Positions 21,868 through 33,053 of a DNA stretch of 64,000 nt are shown here, in pieces. Origin of the DNA: Gloeopeniophorella convolvens (taxonomy: Eukaryota > Basidiomycota > Agaricomycetes > Russulales). The stretch covers positions 434,001 through 498,000 of the forward strand of contig WTXD01000007.1 in the NCBI GenBank assembly GCA_022496205.1. Reading direction: 5' to 3'. The notes below the pieces were generated by a model. It ran no database searches, was not told where the DNA came from, and was given only the letters and a program-made list of their open reading frames with translations. Positions within the stretch are counted from its first letter, which is position 1, and every line of letters starts with the position of its first letter. Position numbers and translations under genes: made by a program.

Positions 21868-24800
21868 CTAAGAATCCCCTATTAGAATCGAGTGATGATT
21901 GGAGGGCCAATGCTCGAAGGTATTACCTCTCGTGTTCCCATCCTGCGGAGCTAGAGCGATGTGATCGTAAATTTCATTTACAGTGTGAAGAGCTAGGATT
22001 CGAGACCCACTTAAAATTGACTCTGGGGTCTTTCCGTCTGAAGATCCATGCCCAGCCACTGACAACTTCTCCACGAGGAAGGGCGCATTCACCGGCGTCC
22101 GTTCAGTGGAACCGGAAGTTGAAGAACCGGGAACTATAACTGCACCAGGTGCGATAGGCTGCGATGCAGGCCGACTCGGAGATGGGGAGGCTCTGCCTTC
22201 AGGCATGTGCAAAAGGCGTGCAATGTTCTGGGCCTGCGCCGTCTGATCGGTAGAAATGGTCTTAACAAGGTCCGGTCGGTTGTCTGCAAACATTTGCAGC
22301 GCTTTGATCGAGCCCCATTCTATGATCTTGCTGTTAAGCCATTCCCGGGATACCGGTTTCGTGAGGAAGTCGTTGCATCCTGCAGCCAACGCAGCCACCC
22401 TGTCGGACTGGAGCGACGATGCCGTCAAGGCCACGATGATGACCGAGGAGCGGAAGGGACTCGATGACACCCGCGAGTCGTTCGAAGCGACGTCAGAAGG
22501 AGTGCGCTGACCTTCCGTCTGTGGCGTTCCTGGGAAACCCGGTGGTGCGTTCATCTTCTCCAGTCGGCGGATCTCTTTAGTCGCGGAGATGCCGTCCATG
22601 ACGGGCATTTGAATGTCCATCTACCGAGGGACGCCGTCCGTGAGAACTATTCGCCACTGTGATGCGGAGCCGGACCGACCAAGATAAGATGGAATCTCCC
22701 ACTCTTCCACTTGTCAACCGCCTCCTCACCGTTGTTAGCTACATCGTATTTGATCTTCTTCTTTCGCATGAAAGTCGAAAGCAGAGTTTGTTCGATGGGG
22801 TTGTCTGTAATATCCTCAGGTTTGCGAATGCCAGACTGTCAACAAATCCCTCGCCTTCCACGATAAGAACGCTGATAGGGGGCACAATACTTGGTTCTGA
22901 CGAGTTCCCCTTCTTTATGGACGATGAAGTTGACGACGGAGCCTCCATTTGAGAGCGCCGCGGTCCTGAGCTACGTCTTGGTGGTAACATTTTCGCACTA
23001 GTTGGAGACACCCTCGGAGACGATGGCGGTGAAGCTACTTTGCGTAGAGCCTCGATCGTACTGACCCTCTTTACCACCGGACGCGCGGCGACTGAAGCTG
23101 CAACCTGGCTTAGTGAAGGTGGAGCGGACGACTCGCCAATGGGCCCCGCCCCTAGAGAAGTAATCGGGATCACGACATCCGCCCCAACCGCGACCTGAGG
23201 CATCGGACTGCTGCGTCGCTGTTGAGTCGGGGTTGGCAGGTTGAGGAAGGTGACCCCGCCCGCCGAGCGCACTCGTTCAGCGTAGTCTGAATGCCTTCGA
23301 CTACCACGCGAGGACATTGGCCCGTGATCGACGCTCACGCTATGCGAGGTCGGTCGTGAACTACGAGCGCGCGGCGGGTGGAAGAAGATTCCCGCGGGTT
23401 GACCGTCAGGACTCTGGATGACGAGGCCAGAGGACGGCGAGGATCCGAGCTTCTCTGCTGCCTCCGAGAAGTAATTTATGCCTTCCGACAAACCCAATGG
23501 TGATGGTGGCATGCCGGCATTATCAAGAAAGGGTTCAGTGCCCTTGGGTGAACGGACTAATTGCTGCGAGTTGCTGCGCGAGCTCACAGCTAGTCGACCC
23601 ATTGGCGACCTAGGGCTAAATGTCTGGTGGAAGTAAGATGCTGCGGGGTATAAACCAGGACTGATGGGTGAGGTCGCTATCGGAGAGAAAAAAGGGTCCA
23701 CTATCGGTTTGGTGGCGGCAGTGTGCAGTGCCGTGAGCACCCGACGTGGGCCAGCCGGCTTCGGAATCACAATCACCTCCGGCATGCGGCTAGCGGTCCC
23801 GCCAGATGGGCCCAACACTGATTGTAGGATGCCTTTGACCAACTTGAAATTGGCCAGGCTAGTGAAGTGGATGATGACGGCTGGGCTCCGAGGGGAAGCA
23901 GCCGACGGTATGCCCATGGCGCGGGTAACCTGAGGTGATGACCTAGGCCTATGATTCGCAGCGAGATTTGGCCTCTTGCGTGCAAGCTGGAAGGGGTATG
24001 GCAGCTCTGCGCGCAACTTTCGTAGACGCTCCCGAAGGACTGAGACATCGTCGTCGATAAGGATGAATGACGGAGATTGATATAGAGGCTTTGCGGTAGG
24101 TGGCGCTGTGGGCGGTGAATCCTGTTCGGGGAGTGTTTGAAGAACGAATCCTCCACCGATGGCTTCATTGACGATTGGAGGATATTCGACGGAAGGGAGG
24201 ATCGTTGTCTCCCGGATCGGAGACGCTTCAGCATCTGAGTCGGATGACGCATGGCTGACGTCCAGTCCCCAGGCAGTGAGGTAGCTAGTGAGGTGTTGGG
24301 CGAATATGCCCGTGGCATTGGCATATAAAGACGCCTTCTTTCCCTTCAAGGTGTCGACGAATTGGGCAAGGTCTTCAAGCGTGGGTTCGCCAGATAATTT
24401 GAAATCGGGGAAAGCTTGAAGAATGGGGTCGTCGTCGGTCAAGACGATGGATGGGTTGACGACGGCGGGCGAACCGCGTTCCAGCGTCATTGAAAGCTTG
24501 CACGTGAGTGTTGTGTCCGTACGTTCGTGAGTAAAGGAAGCCCCGATATGATGGATGAGTCGCCGAAGGATATGAGAATCGACGATCGGCTCAACGCGCA
24601 CGGGTGGTGTGCCGGCTTGCGGTTTAGGGGTCTCTGCAGACTGATTTGCGAACACGTGTGTTATCTGGAATGTGCAACGCAGCGGCATGTTGGGATCAGG
24701 GGTAGACGTGGCGTCGGCTGGCTCCGTGGCATCCAGAGGGATCTCAAGTACGGATGGCTCTCCGGCATCATCTGGCGACACCTCGACTGGCGCGACCAAG

Positions 24801-25922
24801 TAAAGGCCTACTTCGACGCAGTCTCCACGATGAGCCGTCGCAAGGATCTGGCGGACGATCTGCGTAGGGTATGAGGGGAGGAAGTAAGTCCTGAGATTAT
24901 GGACTGACGTGTGATAGTGTATAAGAGATTCCTATCTCGTCCCCCTTGACCGCGATATGCTTCATGCCGACGTCCCCATGGAATAGAACAAGATCAACAG
25001 CGGCATCGGCAGCCATCCCACTGAGGGCATCGCCGACACTTTGTAACGTTTCGCCGATATCATAGTCCTGCACGGGGCCCTGCGGTGCTTGTAAAGACGT
25101 GTCAGAAATTGTAGCGCATCCAGTATCCCCGTTCCGTGTTTGAGGGGATGGATCAGGTGAGCTCGAGCGAAGCGGTGTGCTAAAAGCAGCCATATTAGCA
25201 GACATATAATTAAGACTTTTCATGGCAGTGAACAATGCTGAAACCGAAGGGGTAGGGACAGGTAAGGCACAGGCGGAGAACTGCTCCTTCGCGGGATCAA
25301 AGACCTGTGGTGGGGAGATTTGAAGAAGAGTTTGTATGACCATCTGAACCGAGTCCGCTAGTTCTAGCGACAACTCGTGAAGATGAGTGAGGTTAGGCCC
25401 AGGCAGAATGCCGGGGGTAACGGGATCACCATGCGGTGGCGAATTGGAGGGCATACGCTTAGGGTTCTTTAGATACCCGATCTGAGATGGTAATGGAGCA
25501 GAGAATGCGCGTGATAGTCGAGGGAGGGAAGGGGAGCTTTGGTCCAGCGAACTCTGATCCAGGCTCGGTCGGTTAGTGGGGGTGAAGTCGGAAGAGTCTG
25601 ACTCCTCGCCGTGGCCCTTCCTACCAGCACCGCTACCCCTTCGTCTATTGGTTGACCTGTCGGCCCCGGCGTTGATTCGTGGTTCAGCCTCGTGCTCTGA
25701 GGGTGCGGAATCGGCATTCGAAGAACTGAGTGACGTGTGACGGTCGGCCAGAGACGGAAGGGGCGGGGCGGGGACTGCGTCCGCAGGCCATGCGAAGCCG
25801 AACTTGCTCGATGACGGGAGCTCTAAGAGGACAGAGTCCTGGCGGGAAGGCTCGGTACGAGTGCCAGCGTTTGGGATGGCTGAGGGCAGACGGACAGTGG
25901 GAAGTCGCGGAGCCGTAGACAT
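21868..25922 (-). CDS. SSK1: Two-component response regulator SSK1 (HOG pathway)
   Basis: Receives phosphate from the Ypd1 phosphotransfer protein and, when unphosphorylated, activates the Ssk2/22 MAPKKK upstream of Hog1. Start ATG 25920-25922 (MSTAPRLPTVRLPS). The fungal SSK1 N-terminal domain spans the first intron: 'DIGETLQSVGDALSG', 'VDLVLFHGDVGMKHIAVKG', 'GISYTLSH' then 'IVRQILATAHRGDCVEVGL'. A long Ser/Pro-rich middle follows (about 23000-24300). Receiver domain: 'ISVLIVEDNPIEQTLLSTFM', 'KIKYDVANNGEEAV', 'FHLILMDIQMPVMDG' (first Asp is the phosphoacceptor), 'VIIVALTAS' and 'CNDFLTKPVS'. A 50-base GC-AG intron (22805-22854) interrupts the acidic pocket. C-terminal tail to 21868 is tentative. 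Total about 1,250 residues. Confidence 0.92.
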
Positions 25923-26082
25923 GGAAGGGAGCGAGCCAGGAACGCTCCGAGGACGCTGAGCGGGCCCACCGGGGGACAGGATGAAGGATTGAGTAGCCCA
26001 GCTATAGCGAGATGCCTATGCAGGCGGAGGGGGTGGAGGGGATGGATGCGTGCGTTTTCATGGTCCCGGTCGGGTTGCAAGC

Positions 26083-26180
26083 CCGGGTTACGGCACGCTC
26101 ATTTGTCCCATCAGAATAAACTCTCCGCTGAGCTTTTGGCACATTGTCCGCTTCCAAACAACTTGATACGACACTTGACA
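26083..26180 (+). repeat. Direct repeat flanking SSK1, copy 2
   Basis: Matches 21303-21400: starts 'GGTTACGGCACGCTCATTTG', then 'AAACTCTCCGCTGAGCTTT' and a shared CCCTCACACTC-like end. Lies upstream of both SSK1 and the zinc-finger gene. Confidence 0.75.
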
Positions 26181-26267
26181 CGGCCCTCACACTCGTTCAT
26201 TGCGCGACCATGCAGTGGGTACTGGGTCATGATGGTAAATTAACCAGTGCCATATACACTCTTTCTG

Positions 26268-26275
26268 TATAAATA
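26268..26275 (+). promoter_or_regulatory. TATA box of the C2H2 gene
   Basis: TATAAATA about 100 bases before the ATG at 26374, followed by a C/T-rich stretch; spacing suits a fungal TATA promoter. Confidence 0.5.
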
Positions 26276-26373
26276 CAGCCACGGAGATCCGTACGCTCTC
26301 CTCACCCCCGCACCTTTGCGCGCACACGCGATAGCTGTCTTGAAGGAATTGAGCTCCCACCTTCGCATCCGAC

Positions 26374-27350
26374 ATGAACCCATTTGAACAGGATTACATG
26401 CTCGCCGTTGGCAATGAAATCTTCAGGCAGGCTCCCGGTAGGCCTCCATAGATGCACGCTACAGCCCCATGTTCCTATATTCAGTGGTTTCTACAGGCTC
26501 TTTCACACTCGAATATGATCTCTTGATGCCAGGAGGCGGGCAAGTCTTCGCAGGATGTACACCGGGGACTTGTGCTTGCGTGCGTCATCTCAAACTGGTG
26601 ACTACGGCAGATCCCTGAGGGGCCCTCGACTACAGTGGCAAGCAATACCAGAGGTGCTGACGGGGTCGACGCCCCCGGCAGCAGCGATGGATCTGCAGTA
26701 TCATGAGCCTGTAGAGGGATGCCCCGATTCAGTGATGCGAATATACCCCAAGCGCAAACCGCGAGCGTATCTATGTTGTCCTTGAGGCCAACGCCTATTG
26801 AAAACAACGCCCCTTCGATAACCCACAGGGAAGAATTCGTGTTATCTTAGGTAAAGACACTCATCCGAGAACATTGTCCCAGACGTCTTACTGAAGGCAA
26901 CAGAGTGCATCCGATATCCTGGACCAAGGTTTGGAGGATGCTCGATATGGCCCCTTGAGCGAGGGCATGTATCCGAAGTCCCGCTTCCAGAGATCCCAGC
27001 AAGTTCATGACAGGTTTAAACACAAGTATACCAGAACCGTGAAAGGGCACCGTTGTCCCTATCACCCCAGGTGCCCTCGCGTTTGCGGAAGGAGGCAAGA
27101 ATTGGAGCGCCACGTTTTCGAAAAGCACGGCGAGCCTTTACCATGCCCCCTCTGCCCCGTTTATAGATGGAGGTGCGGTGAGAAGATCAAAGAGCACATT
27201 CTAGCCGCCCATAAAGACCGCTTGGATGGGAGAGAAGTTGACGAGATACGTGCACTGAGAGGCTTCCACTCGGTGCTAAATTACCTCCAGAAGTGGATGG
27301 GCATAACGTTCATGAGAGTGGGCGACTGCAAAGTGCCGAAAGTTAAATAG
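26374..27350 (+). CDS. Small C2H2 zinc-finger protein
   Basis: Start ATG 26374 (MNPFEQDYMLAVGNEIFRQ). Intron GTAGGC...CTACAG, then 'GSFTLEYDLLMPGGGQVF' and a Cys-rich turn. A 38-base intron follows, then 'WQAIPEVLTG' and 'DSVMRIYPKRKPRAYL'. A further intron region leads to the last exon, which starts at 26902 (SASDILDQGLEDARYGPLSE) and runs to the stop at 27348-27350. That exon carries a basic linker (HDRFKHKYTRTVKGH) and two C2H2-type fingers: CPYHPRC...H...H and 'CPLCPVYRWRC' with H..H in 'KEHILAAH'. It probably binds DNA in the nucleus; the target is unknown. The middle exons are tentative and the region between 26780 and 26901 is unresolved. Confidence 0.6.
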
Positions 27351-27899
27351 GATGTTGGGTCCATAATCGTGTAGCTGTACGTTGGTTGTACTTGGGTTGC
27401 ATGCTCGTTGTATACATACATTGTAAACCTGCTTGTGAGGTCTCAATCTACAGCAGCCGTAAACATATTAGCACATGCCATATATTTAGTACTATATAGG
27501 TTGTTACGCCACACTTCCCTGATGAAAGATAGGCCTGATCATGAGCACTGGCGGTACTGCCACCGTCAAAAGGCTTCGGCGGGTTGCGCACCCGTGTGCG
27601 CCAGCAAAACGTCAGGGGAACGCGGAATGACCCCGACGCACATAACGCCGCATCACCGGCACATGCTACGCCGCCGGACGTGGTGAGGAGACAAGGTGGT
27701 TCGGCTATTCCCAGTGTGACTGCGGTCACGGTACTGATACAGGTTCGCGCTCGTGATCCCTCACCAAGTCTCTCTCTCTCCCTGCTTCGCCGCCCATATT
27801 CCACCGCATACGCCAAACTGGCTAAGGGGTCTGTTGTGGCAACCGGCGTCCAAGTATGTTTTCCTTGTGCGTCTGCTCCCGTCTACGGTTACTGTGCAA
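27351..27899. other. Intergenic, possibly the eroded start of THO2 relic 1
   Basis: 549 bases with no gene. Positions 27580-27670 resemble 30120-30220 (both contain a GGGTTGCGC stretch followed by GACGC.CAT.ACGC.GC.TCACCG), so the two THO2 relics may share more upstream DNA than is obvious from their coding parts. Confidence 0.35.
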
Positions 27900-29250
27900 C
27901 CCGCCCCCGGCCCTGCATGAGCGCATAGGGTTGCTGAGATTCTCTTTCACAGCCTGTGCATTCACTGTGTTCAAATGCTCTTCGACAACGTGACCAGGAT
28001 CGCACCCAAGTCCATAGTCGACATCATCGAGTCAAGCCCCCCTCCCTCCATAGCCGCGCGGCGCGTATTCACTCCGACACAGTCTGGTGCTCTGGCCCTA
28101 CTTCTGGCAGCTCTCGGCGTATGGTCTCCTGCCTGCAAGCCGCCGCAAGGGGACTTCACGCACTGATCTAGCAAGAGGACCGCAAGTACAGGTATGCGAA
28201 CCCCTCGTTCGATAGCGTGACAGCGCGAAGCGGCAGGTTGCGCGATGCGACCGCTTCGTTCGCATCGTTCCTCGACGCATACTTTATGATCGACACCACA
28301 GTTGTCGCAGGACCAAGTTTGCGAGCGTGGGCACAACCGCCACGGCGAGCGTGAGCACGACCCCGAGCGGAGGCCCGATCGCGATAGGAACCGCAGCGAC
28401 CGGCACCGGCGCGACGAGAAGGACCGCGACCGCAGGGAGCACGACGGGGCGCGGGTAGCGGCAGCGCATGGGCGGTGTCCCCCGCGAGACACCGCGCTGT
28501 GCCAGGCGCGGAAAACACGCTCGGGAGTGCAGGAGGCCCGCAGACGATGACGTAGGTGCCCCCTCTATTTCTGCGCGCGCATCCCTGTGAGCTCATCGCC
28601 GCGCGTCTACCCCGGCAGTCTGATCGGGCCTCGAAGCGCAGCTCGCGCGAGAAGGGCCACCGCGGAGACTGCAGCCGGCGCTCGTCCGACAAAGAGAAGG
28701 AATATGCGCCGCGCGGCAAGCCGGAGCGGCGGCAGCGGGAGCGCGAGGACGGGCCCGAGAAGGTGCGTTATTGCGCATGCCGCTGTGCGCGTCATCACGT
28801 GCTCATGAAGCCATGCCTGTGCAGCCGAAGTGCATTCCCGAGGGCCCCGCTGCAGCCGTGTCGCCCCTCTCTCCGACGGCGTTGCCCGCACTGTGCGCGA
28901 TGGCAGCCAACAACAGCGCCGTGGCCGAGTCTGCGCGCAACTGCAGACCCGGCGAACGCGAGCGCGAACCGCCGACGGAGCCGGGGAGCTTCATGTCGCG
29001 GATCGGCGGGCCCGTGGTGTACCGCGGGCCTGGCGCGTCGGGCTCCTTCCGCTCGGACCCGGGCGACGCGCGCGGGCAGTGCTGCCGATCGACCCGGGCG
29101 CGACGGACAAGCCTCCGCGGGGAGGAGGGCGCAAGGAGTACGACCGAGCGTACCGCATGGGCGTGGACGAACGATGCGATGATTTATGAGAGCATGACTG
29201 TGCTTTGCTGGGATTTCAACCTTCAATGCCTGACACTCGACTCAATGTAG
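27900..29250 (+). pseudogene. THO2 relic 1 (composite, introns retained)
   Basis: Plus-strand copy of pieces of THO2 in the correct order. It starts with the end of the exon/intron before 16840 ('LFDNVTRIAPKSIVDII' against 'LFDDVAQIAPKAAVDII' in THO2). It then has the equivalent of about 16970-17160, jumps to about 19090, and follows the tail exons to the stop and past it to the spacer (29130-29250). The THO2 stop codon TGA reads CGA here (ACGACCGAG). Introns are kept: the intron after GATGACG with 'TGTGAGCTCATCGCC' inside is present at 28550-28615. So this is a DNA-level duplication, not a retrocopy. Frameshifts and stops are numerous. Confidence 0.88.
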
Positions 29251-30284
29251 GATCAGCGTGGGGGACTCTTCCTGCGTCTTTTGTTGCGCGATCTCACCCG
29301 ACAGTCGTTCTGGATGAGCTGCAAGTCCTTCTGCACGCCGCGAGGCATCATCCAAGTGCATCTACATCATTAGGCACCCTCCTACCAGTTGGACGTGATC
29401 GATTCTAGGGTTGCGTACCCCTGCACGAAGAGACCTTGCGCTAGATAAGCATATGGGATACTTTGATCACATTTCGTAAGGGATCTCGGTGGGGAGATGC
29501 AACAAAAACGGGTTGCCTCCAAACCGTAATTACAGTTACAGGAAGAAACGGATCCCTCAGGATCTCCATGCCGCGAAGGGAGAGTGAAATATCGGAACCG
29601 GTCGCACCGAAGTCGAGACACTCCGAGAAGCGGAACCAGAGCCAAGGTAATGCTATTACAAGGGTGCGTGGCCAGAATGAGGAGAATCTAGCGAAGATGG
29701 AACTTCACGAGCACCGTTATCAGATACACGTAATCCCAACGCGAGGCTTGAGAGAACCATGTTCTCCCATGTACATGCCCCGTGCGCGCCGGGGTGCAGA
29801 CCGGGCAGCGCCTGGTACAGGATCAGTCGGGGATGGACCGTGCGAGGCTTCGCGCGCCAACATGTCGGGCGAGAGTGGAAACACGGGCCCACTTTCCGAA
29901 GGATGGGTGCGAGTGTAAGTAGGTGTAAGTAAGGGAGGCCGAAAAGACTGCGCGGGCCGCGCGGACCGAAAACTCCCACGGCGTGGTAACGGGCGAGAGG
30001 GCATGGACTCTTGGCGAGGAATTGCCCTCAACCTTACCGTTGAGTCAATGTTTCCCGTTTCCCGGCCACGACTTGCCCGCCGCCCGATGCAACTCCTTTG
30101 AACCTGAGTGCCGCCGTCTCGGGGCTCCAACGGGTTGCGCTCAACAAAAGGCTGCAAGCGCCAATGAACGACGCGCATGACGCTGCGTCACCGACACCTG
30201 CCTTGCTGCGGCGGCGCCGAAGTATATCCTCCCTGTGGCTGCTGTCCGTCTACGACTATTACTGTGCATCCTGATAATTCCCGG
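29251..30284. other. No recognisable content
   Basis: About 1 kb between two THO2 relics. Open frames up to 151 codons exist but none shows a domain or coding bias; 30120-30220 weakly resembles 27580-27670. Confidence 0.4.
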
Positions 30285-31435
30285 TCCTGAATGCGCGCGT
30301 AGGGGTGCTGAGATGCTCTTTCACAGCTTGTGTGTTTGGTCACTGTGGTCAGAACGCTCTTCGACAACGTGATCAAGGTCGTGCCTACATGAGGCGGCAG
30401 TCGGTGACATTATCGGGTCCGTCGGGCCCTCCCACCCTAGTCCCGCGTCGCGCATTCACTCCGACACCGTAGCCCGGTGTTCTGTTCCCGCTTCTAGCAG
30501 CTCCCAGCGTATGTTATCTCCCCGCCTGCAAGTCGTTATGGGGGGGGGGGGGGCTACGTGCGCTGAGCCAGAAGCAAGACCGCAAGTATGGGCATGCGAA
30601 CCCCTCGTCCGATTGCGCAAAGCCGCAGGTCGCACAGGAACTCAAGACGTCCGAGGGAGGCGGTGGGATGGCGGTCCATGATCAAGCGCCGCGCGCGCAA
30701 CACTGCGGGCAACGTTCTATCCACACTATGTTGTGGGTAGCCTGTGTCAGCACCCTCTTGGTGCCCGGCGGCAGTCCGTGCGGCACGGCGCATCTCTGTG
30801 TTTTTGGCTGTCGCTGACTACAATTTGAGCAGCTGATCGAAAACTACGTCAAGGGCGTATAGCTCTTGTGCAGACGAGACAAAGCGCCATGGTCGGTCAG
30901 CGCTACTCTCTGACATCTTCATCTTCCAGCGCAAGTCGCTGCCCCGGTATCCTTACCAACTCGTACGAGGGGTTGCTGGGTGAGGCGTTGTACGGGCAGG
31001 ACGACCGGACGAAGGTCAGCGTGCGCCCGGGCGTCTAGTACTCACTCGGCTCCAATGGTTGTGGTGGGCTAATTCTCCCGTGAAGGCGGCGCTGCTCGCG
31101 TGGTACTAAGCATGTGCTACGTATATCTACGGTCTCAGTTGCTGGCGGACCAGATCAAGATGAGTGAGTTCGTGTATACGTCACACTACATAATGCAATG
31201 CGATCGTCGGGCCCAAGGATGTCTCGTTGGTGTCCCCGCTATCGACTGTCATTCAACTCACTTGGCTGCCGTTTATGCAAGCCATCGAGTGTTATAAGCA
31301 TAGAGGGACGTGGCGATTCGAGGACGATTCTGGCCAGAGCGTGGGTCGCAATTTGCCTTGTCTTGGTGCAGGCTCTGACGAAGTGTGTACGCAGATAGCA
31401 TGCAATACTTTTCAGGAGGCACGGGGGCCCGTGGA
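30285..31435 (+). pseudogene. THO2 relic 2 (middle exons, introns retained)
   Basis: Corresponds to THO2 16760-18010 in the same orientation. Anchors: 'TTCGACAACGTGATCAAGG' (THO2 16850), 'GAGGCGTTGTACGGGCAGGA' (THO2 17540), 'GGCGCTGCTCGCGTGG' (17635), 'GGACCAGATCAAGATGA.TGAGTT' (17780), 'ATGCAAGCCATCGAGT' (17893) and the intron sequence 'GTCGCAATTTGCCTTG' (THO2 17961 'GTTGCAATTTGCCCTG'). Many stops and indels; a run of 14 G sits at 30541-30554. Retained intron sequence again shows DNA-mediated duplication. Less similar to THO2 than relic 1. Confidence 0.85.
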
Positions 31436-31457
31436 TTCTGTGAGTGGGCTCTCGAAG

Positions 31458-31770
31458 GTGCTGCTTGCTGGCAGTGATGGTTCCTAAGGCGGTAGTGCAT
31501 TTTGAGGTTGTATGGTGAGTTGACCCAATGTCGGGATCCTGCGCAAGAATGAGCGAATGCTGCTCTGCTGCAGTGAGCTTCCTACGACTTCAAATCCCCA
31601 AGTTCATTAAACAACGCACCGCCGAACTGTCGCGTTCATCCTCTTACCAAAATCTGCGGCTTGAGCCATAAATAAGGGTGACGTCCGGACAGAGGGTGCG
31701 CACTACACTGCTCCTTATCGCATACTCTATGATCGATACCACATTTGTCGCAGGACGTTTCGGTTCAGTA
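31458..31770 (+). repeat. Duplicated 5' end and promoter of a hypothetical gene, relic copy
   Basis: Matches 33660-33970 in direct orientation: 'TGTATGGTGAGTTG', 'GCGCAAGAATGAGCGAATG', 'TTGCTCTGCTG'-type stretch, then 'ATGATCGATACCACATTTGT'. On the minus strand the start region reads MHYRLRNHHCQQAA against MSHNTSNRHYQQAA of the other copy. Confidence 0.75.
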
Positions 31771-33053
31771 CGTTCGCGGGGCCTGAAGTCCATATATTAC
31801 ACCCGTGGCTCGATCCAGAAATAGAACCCAGAGACCGATCTGCGGGGGTCTGCCAGATTATCGATGATCCGGGGATCAGAAAACGCAGGCGCAATAGCGA
31901 GGATCAAGGACGTAGTACGTACATAAGGCCGCTTGGCGCCGTTCTAAAAGGCCTGCCTGATAACTCGTTCGTTCCCATATGCTTGCGATTTAATGGCCAT
32001 TATTATACTAACTCATCACGGTAACAGCTAGAGGTTGGTGCCATCTTTTTCCGACTTACGGGGAGGCAGGGCGCAGGAGGTTCAAGATGGTGTTCAGAAC
32101 GTTGCACCAGTGGTGGCACGCTGGCGGAAAAGTCTCGCCTGTCGCCGTTCCGGTAGTGAACGTTGAACAGGCTGGGTTCTATTATCGACCTGACGCCGCC
32201 CAAGCGAGTCCGAGTCGAGCTTCCGACTGCACTCCCAGTGAGTGATTCTGCATTCTTCGAAGTGCCGCCTCCATTCCTCCTCACCTCCATTTGATTTAAT
32301 TCCAATAGAAGATCTCTCCCGTGATTTTATTCTCTATTGTTCTGAGGAAGAGACAATAGCCCTATGCAGTCGCATAACTTCATGTTTTCCGATGAGCTTT
32401 GGCGAGCGCCGGGGTTCTGCACAGAACAAGGTCCACCTGCTTGTCTTGTGCAAGCGGTACCTGGCCATTTCGACAGGGTTATAAAGGTGCACGGGTGGTC
32501 GTCGCCTTCAATGTCATCAGCCCAAACCAACCCACGCCGACTCGGGACGTCCGTTCAACACGCATCCGCCCGCGCCCGCTGTTCATATGCCCGAGGACCC
32601 AGTGACACGCTCCCTGGATGGACATGTTCGCTGTTTCATCTTCTACACGCCTTTCATCACCGCTCTTGTTGTTTGTCGAATCTACTACTGGGATACTTCC
32701 CGCTTGCTCAAGTCACGCTATGGCTTTGGTCTACGCAAACTCGGAAAGCAAGATCTTCATTGCGCAAATATGGCACAGAGCATCCCGATGCGCACGGAAA
32801 ACTCTACGTTGCTATTCACAGACTATGTACCATCAAGTGCACGTTCGGGAGCGTAACCATAGGTTTGGAGGGAAGCGCACCGCCTAGACAAGTAAGCCCA
32901 GCCATTCAAGATCTTCTTGTTACCCGATGAGAAAGTCCGCCAGTGCCAGAAGCCAGAGCCCGCGAAAGCCAGAAGAAGGGTCAACACCAGATATTGCGTG
33001 TCCCGTTGCTCCTCGGTGGTGGCCAGTCCCAGTTTCAGAGCTTTCCCAAGTCT
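31771..33053. other. Gene-poor stretch, no supported gene
   Basis: Overlapping open frames of 60-190 codons lie at 32003-32930 on both strands. The frame at 32364-32930 (+) is the longest, but three frames are open at once and none gives a recognisable domain. Nothing else is seen. Confidence 0.4.

Larger units (their letters stand above)
25923..26373. promoter_or_regulatory. Divergent promoter region of SSK1 and the zinc-finger gene
   Basis: 451 bases between divergent ATGs. It contains the second copy of the SSK1-flanking direct repeat (26083-26180) and a TATA box on the zinc-finger side. Confidence 0.5.

Noticed and set aside
22621..22900. Apparent frameshift and stop in the SSK1 receiver domain
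   Set aside because: Two introns, one of them GC-AG, restore a full receiver sequence.
32364..32930. Plus-strand frame of 188 codons in the gene-poor region
   Set aside because: All three plus-strand phases are open over the same stretch, and none resembles a known protein; kept only as an unexplained interval.
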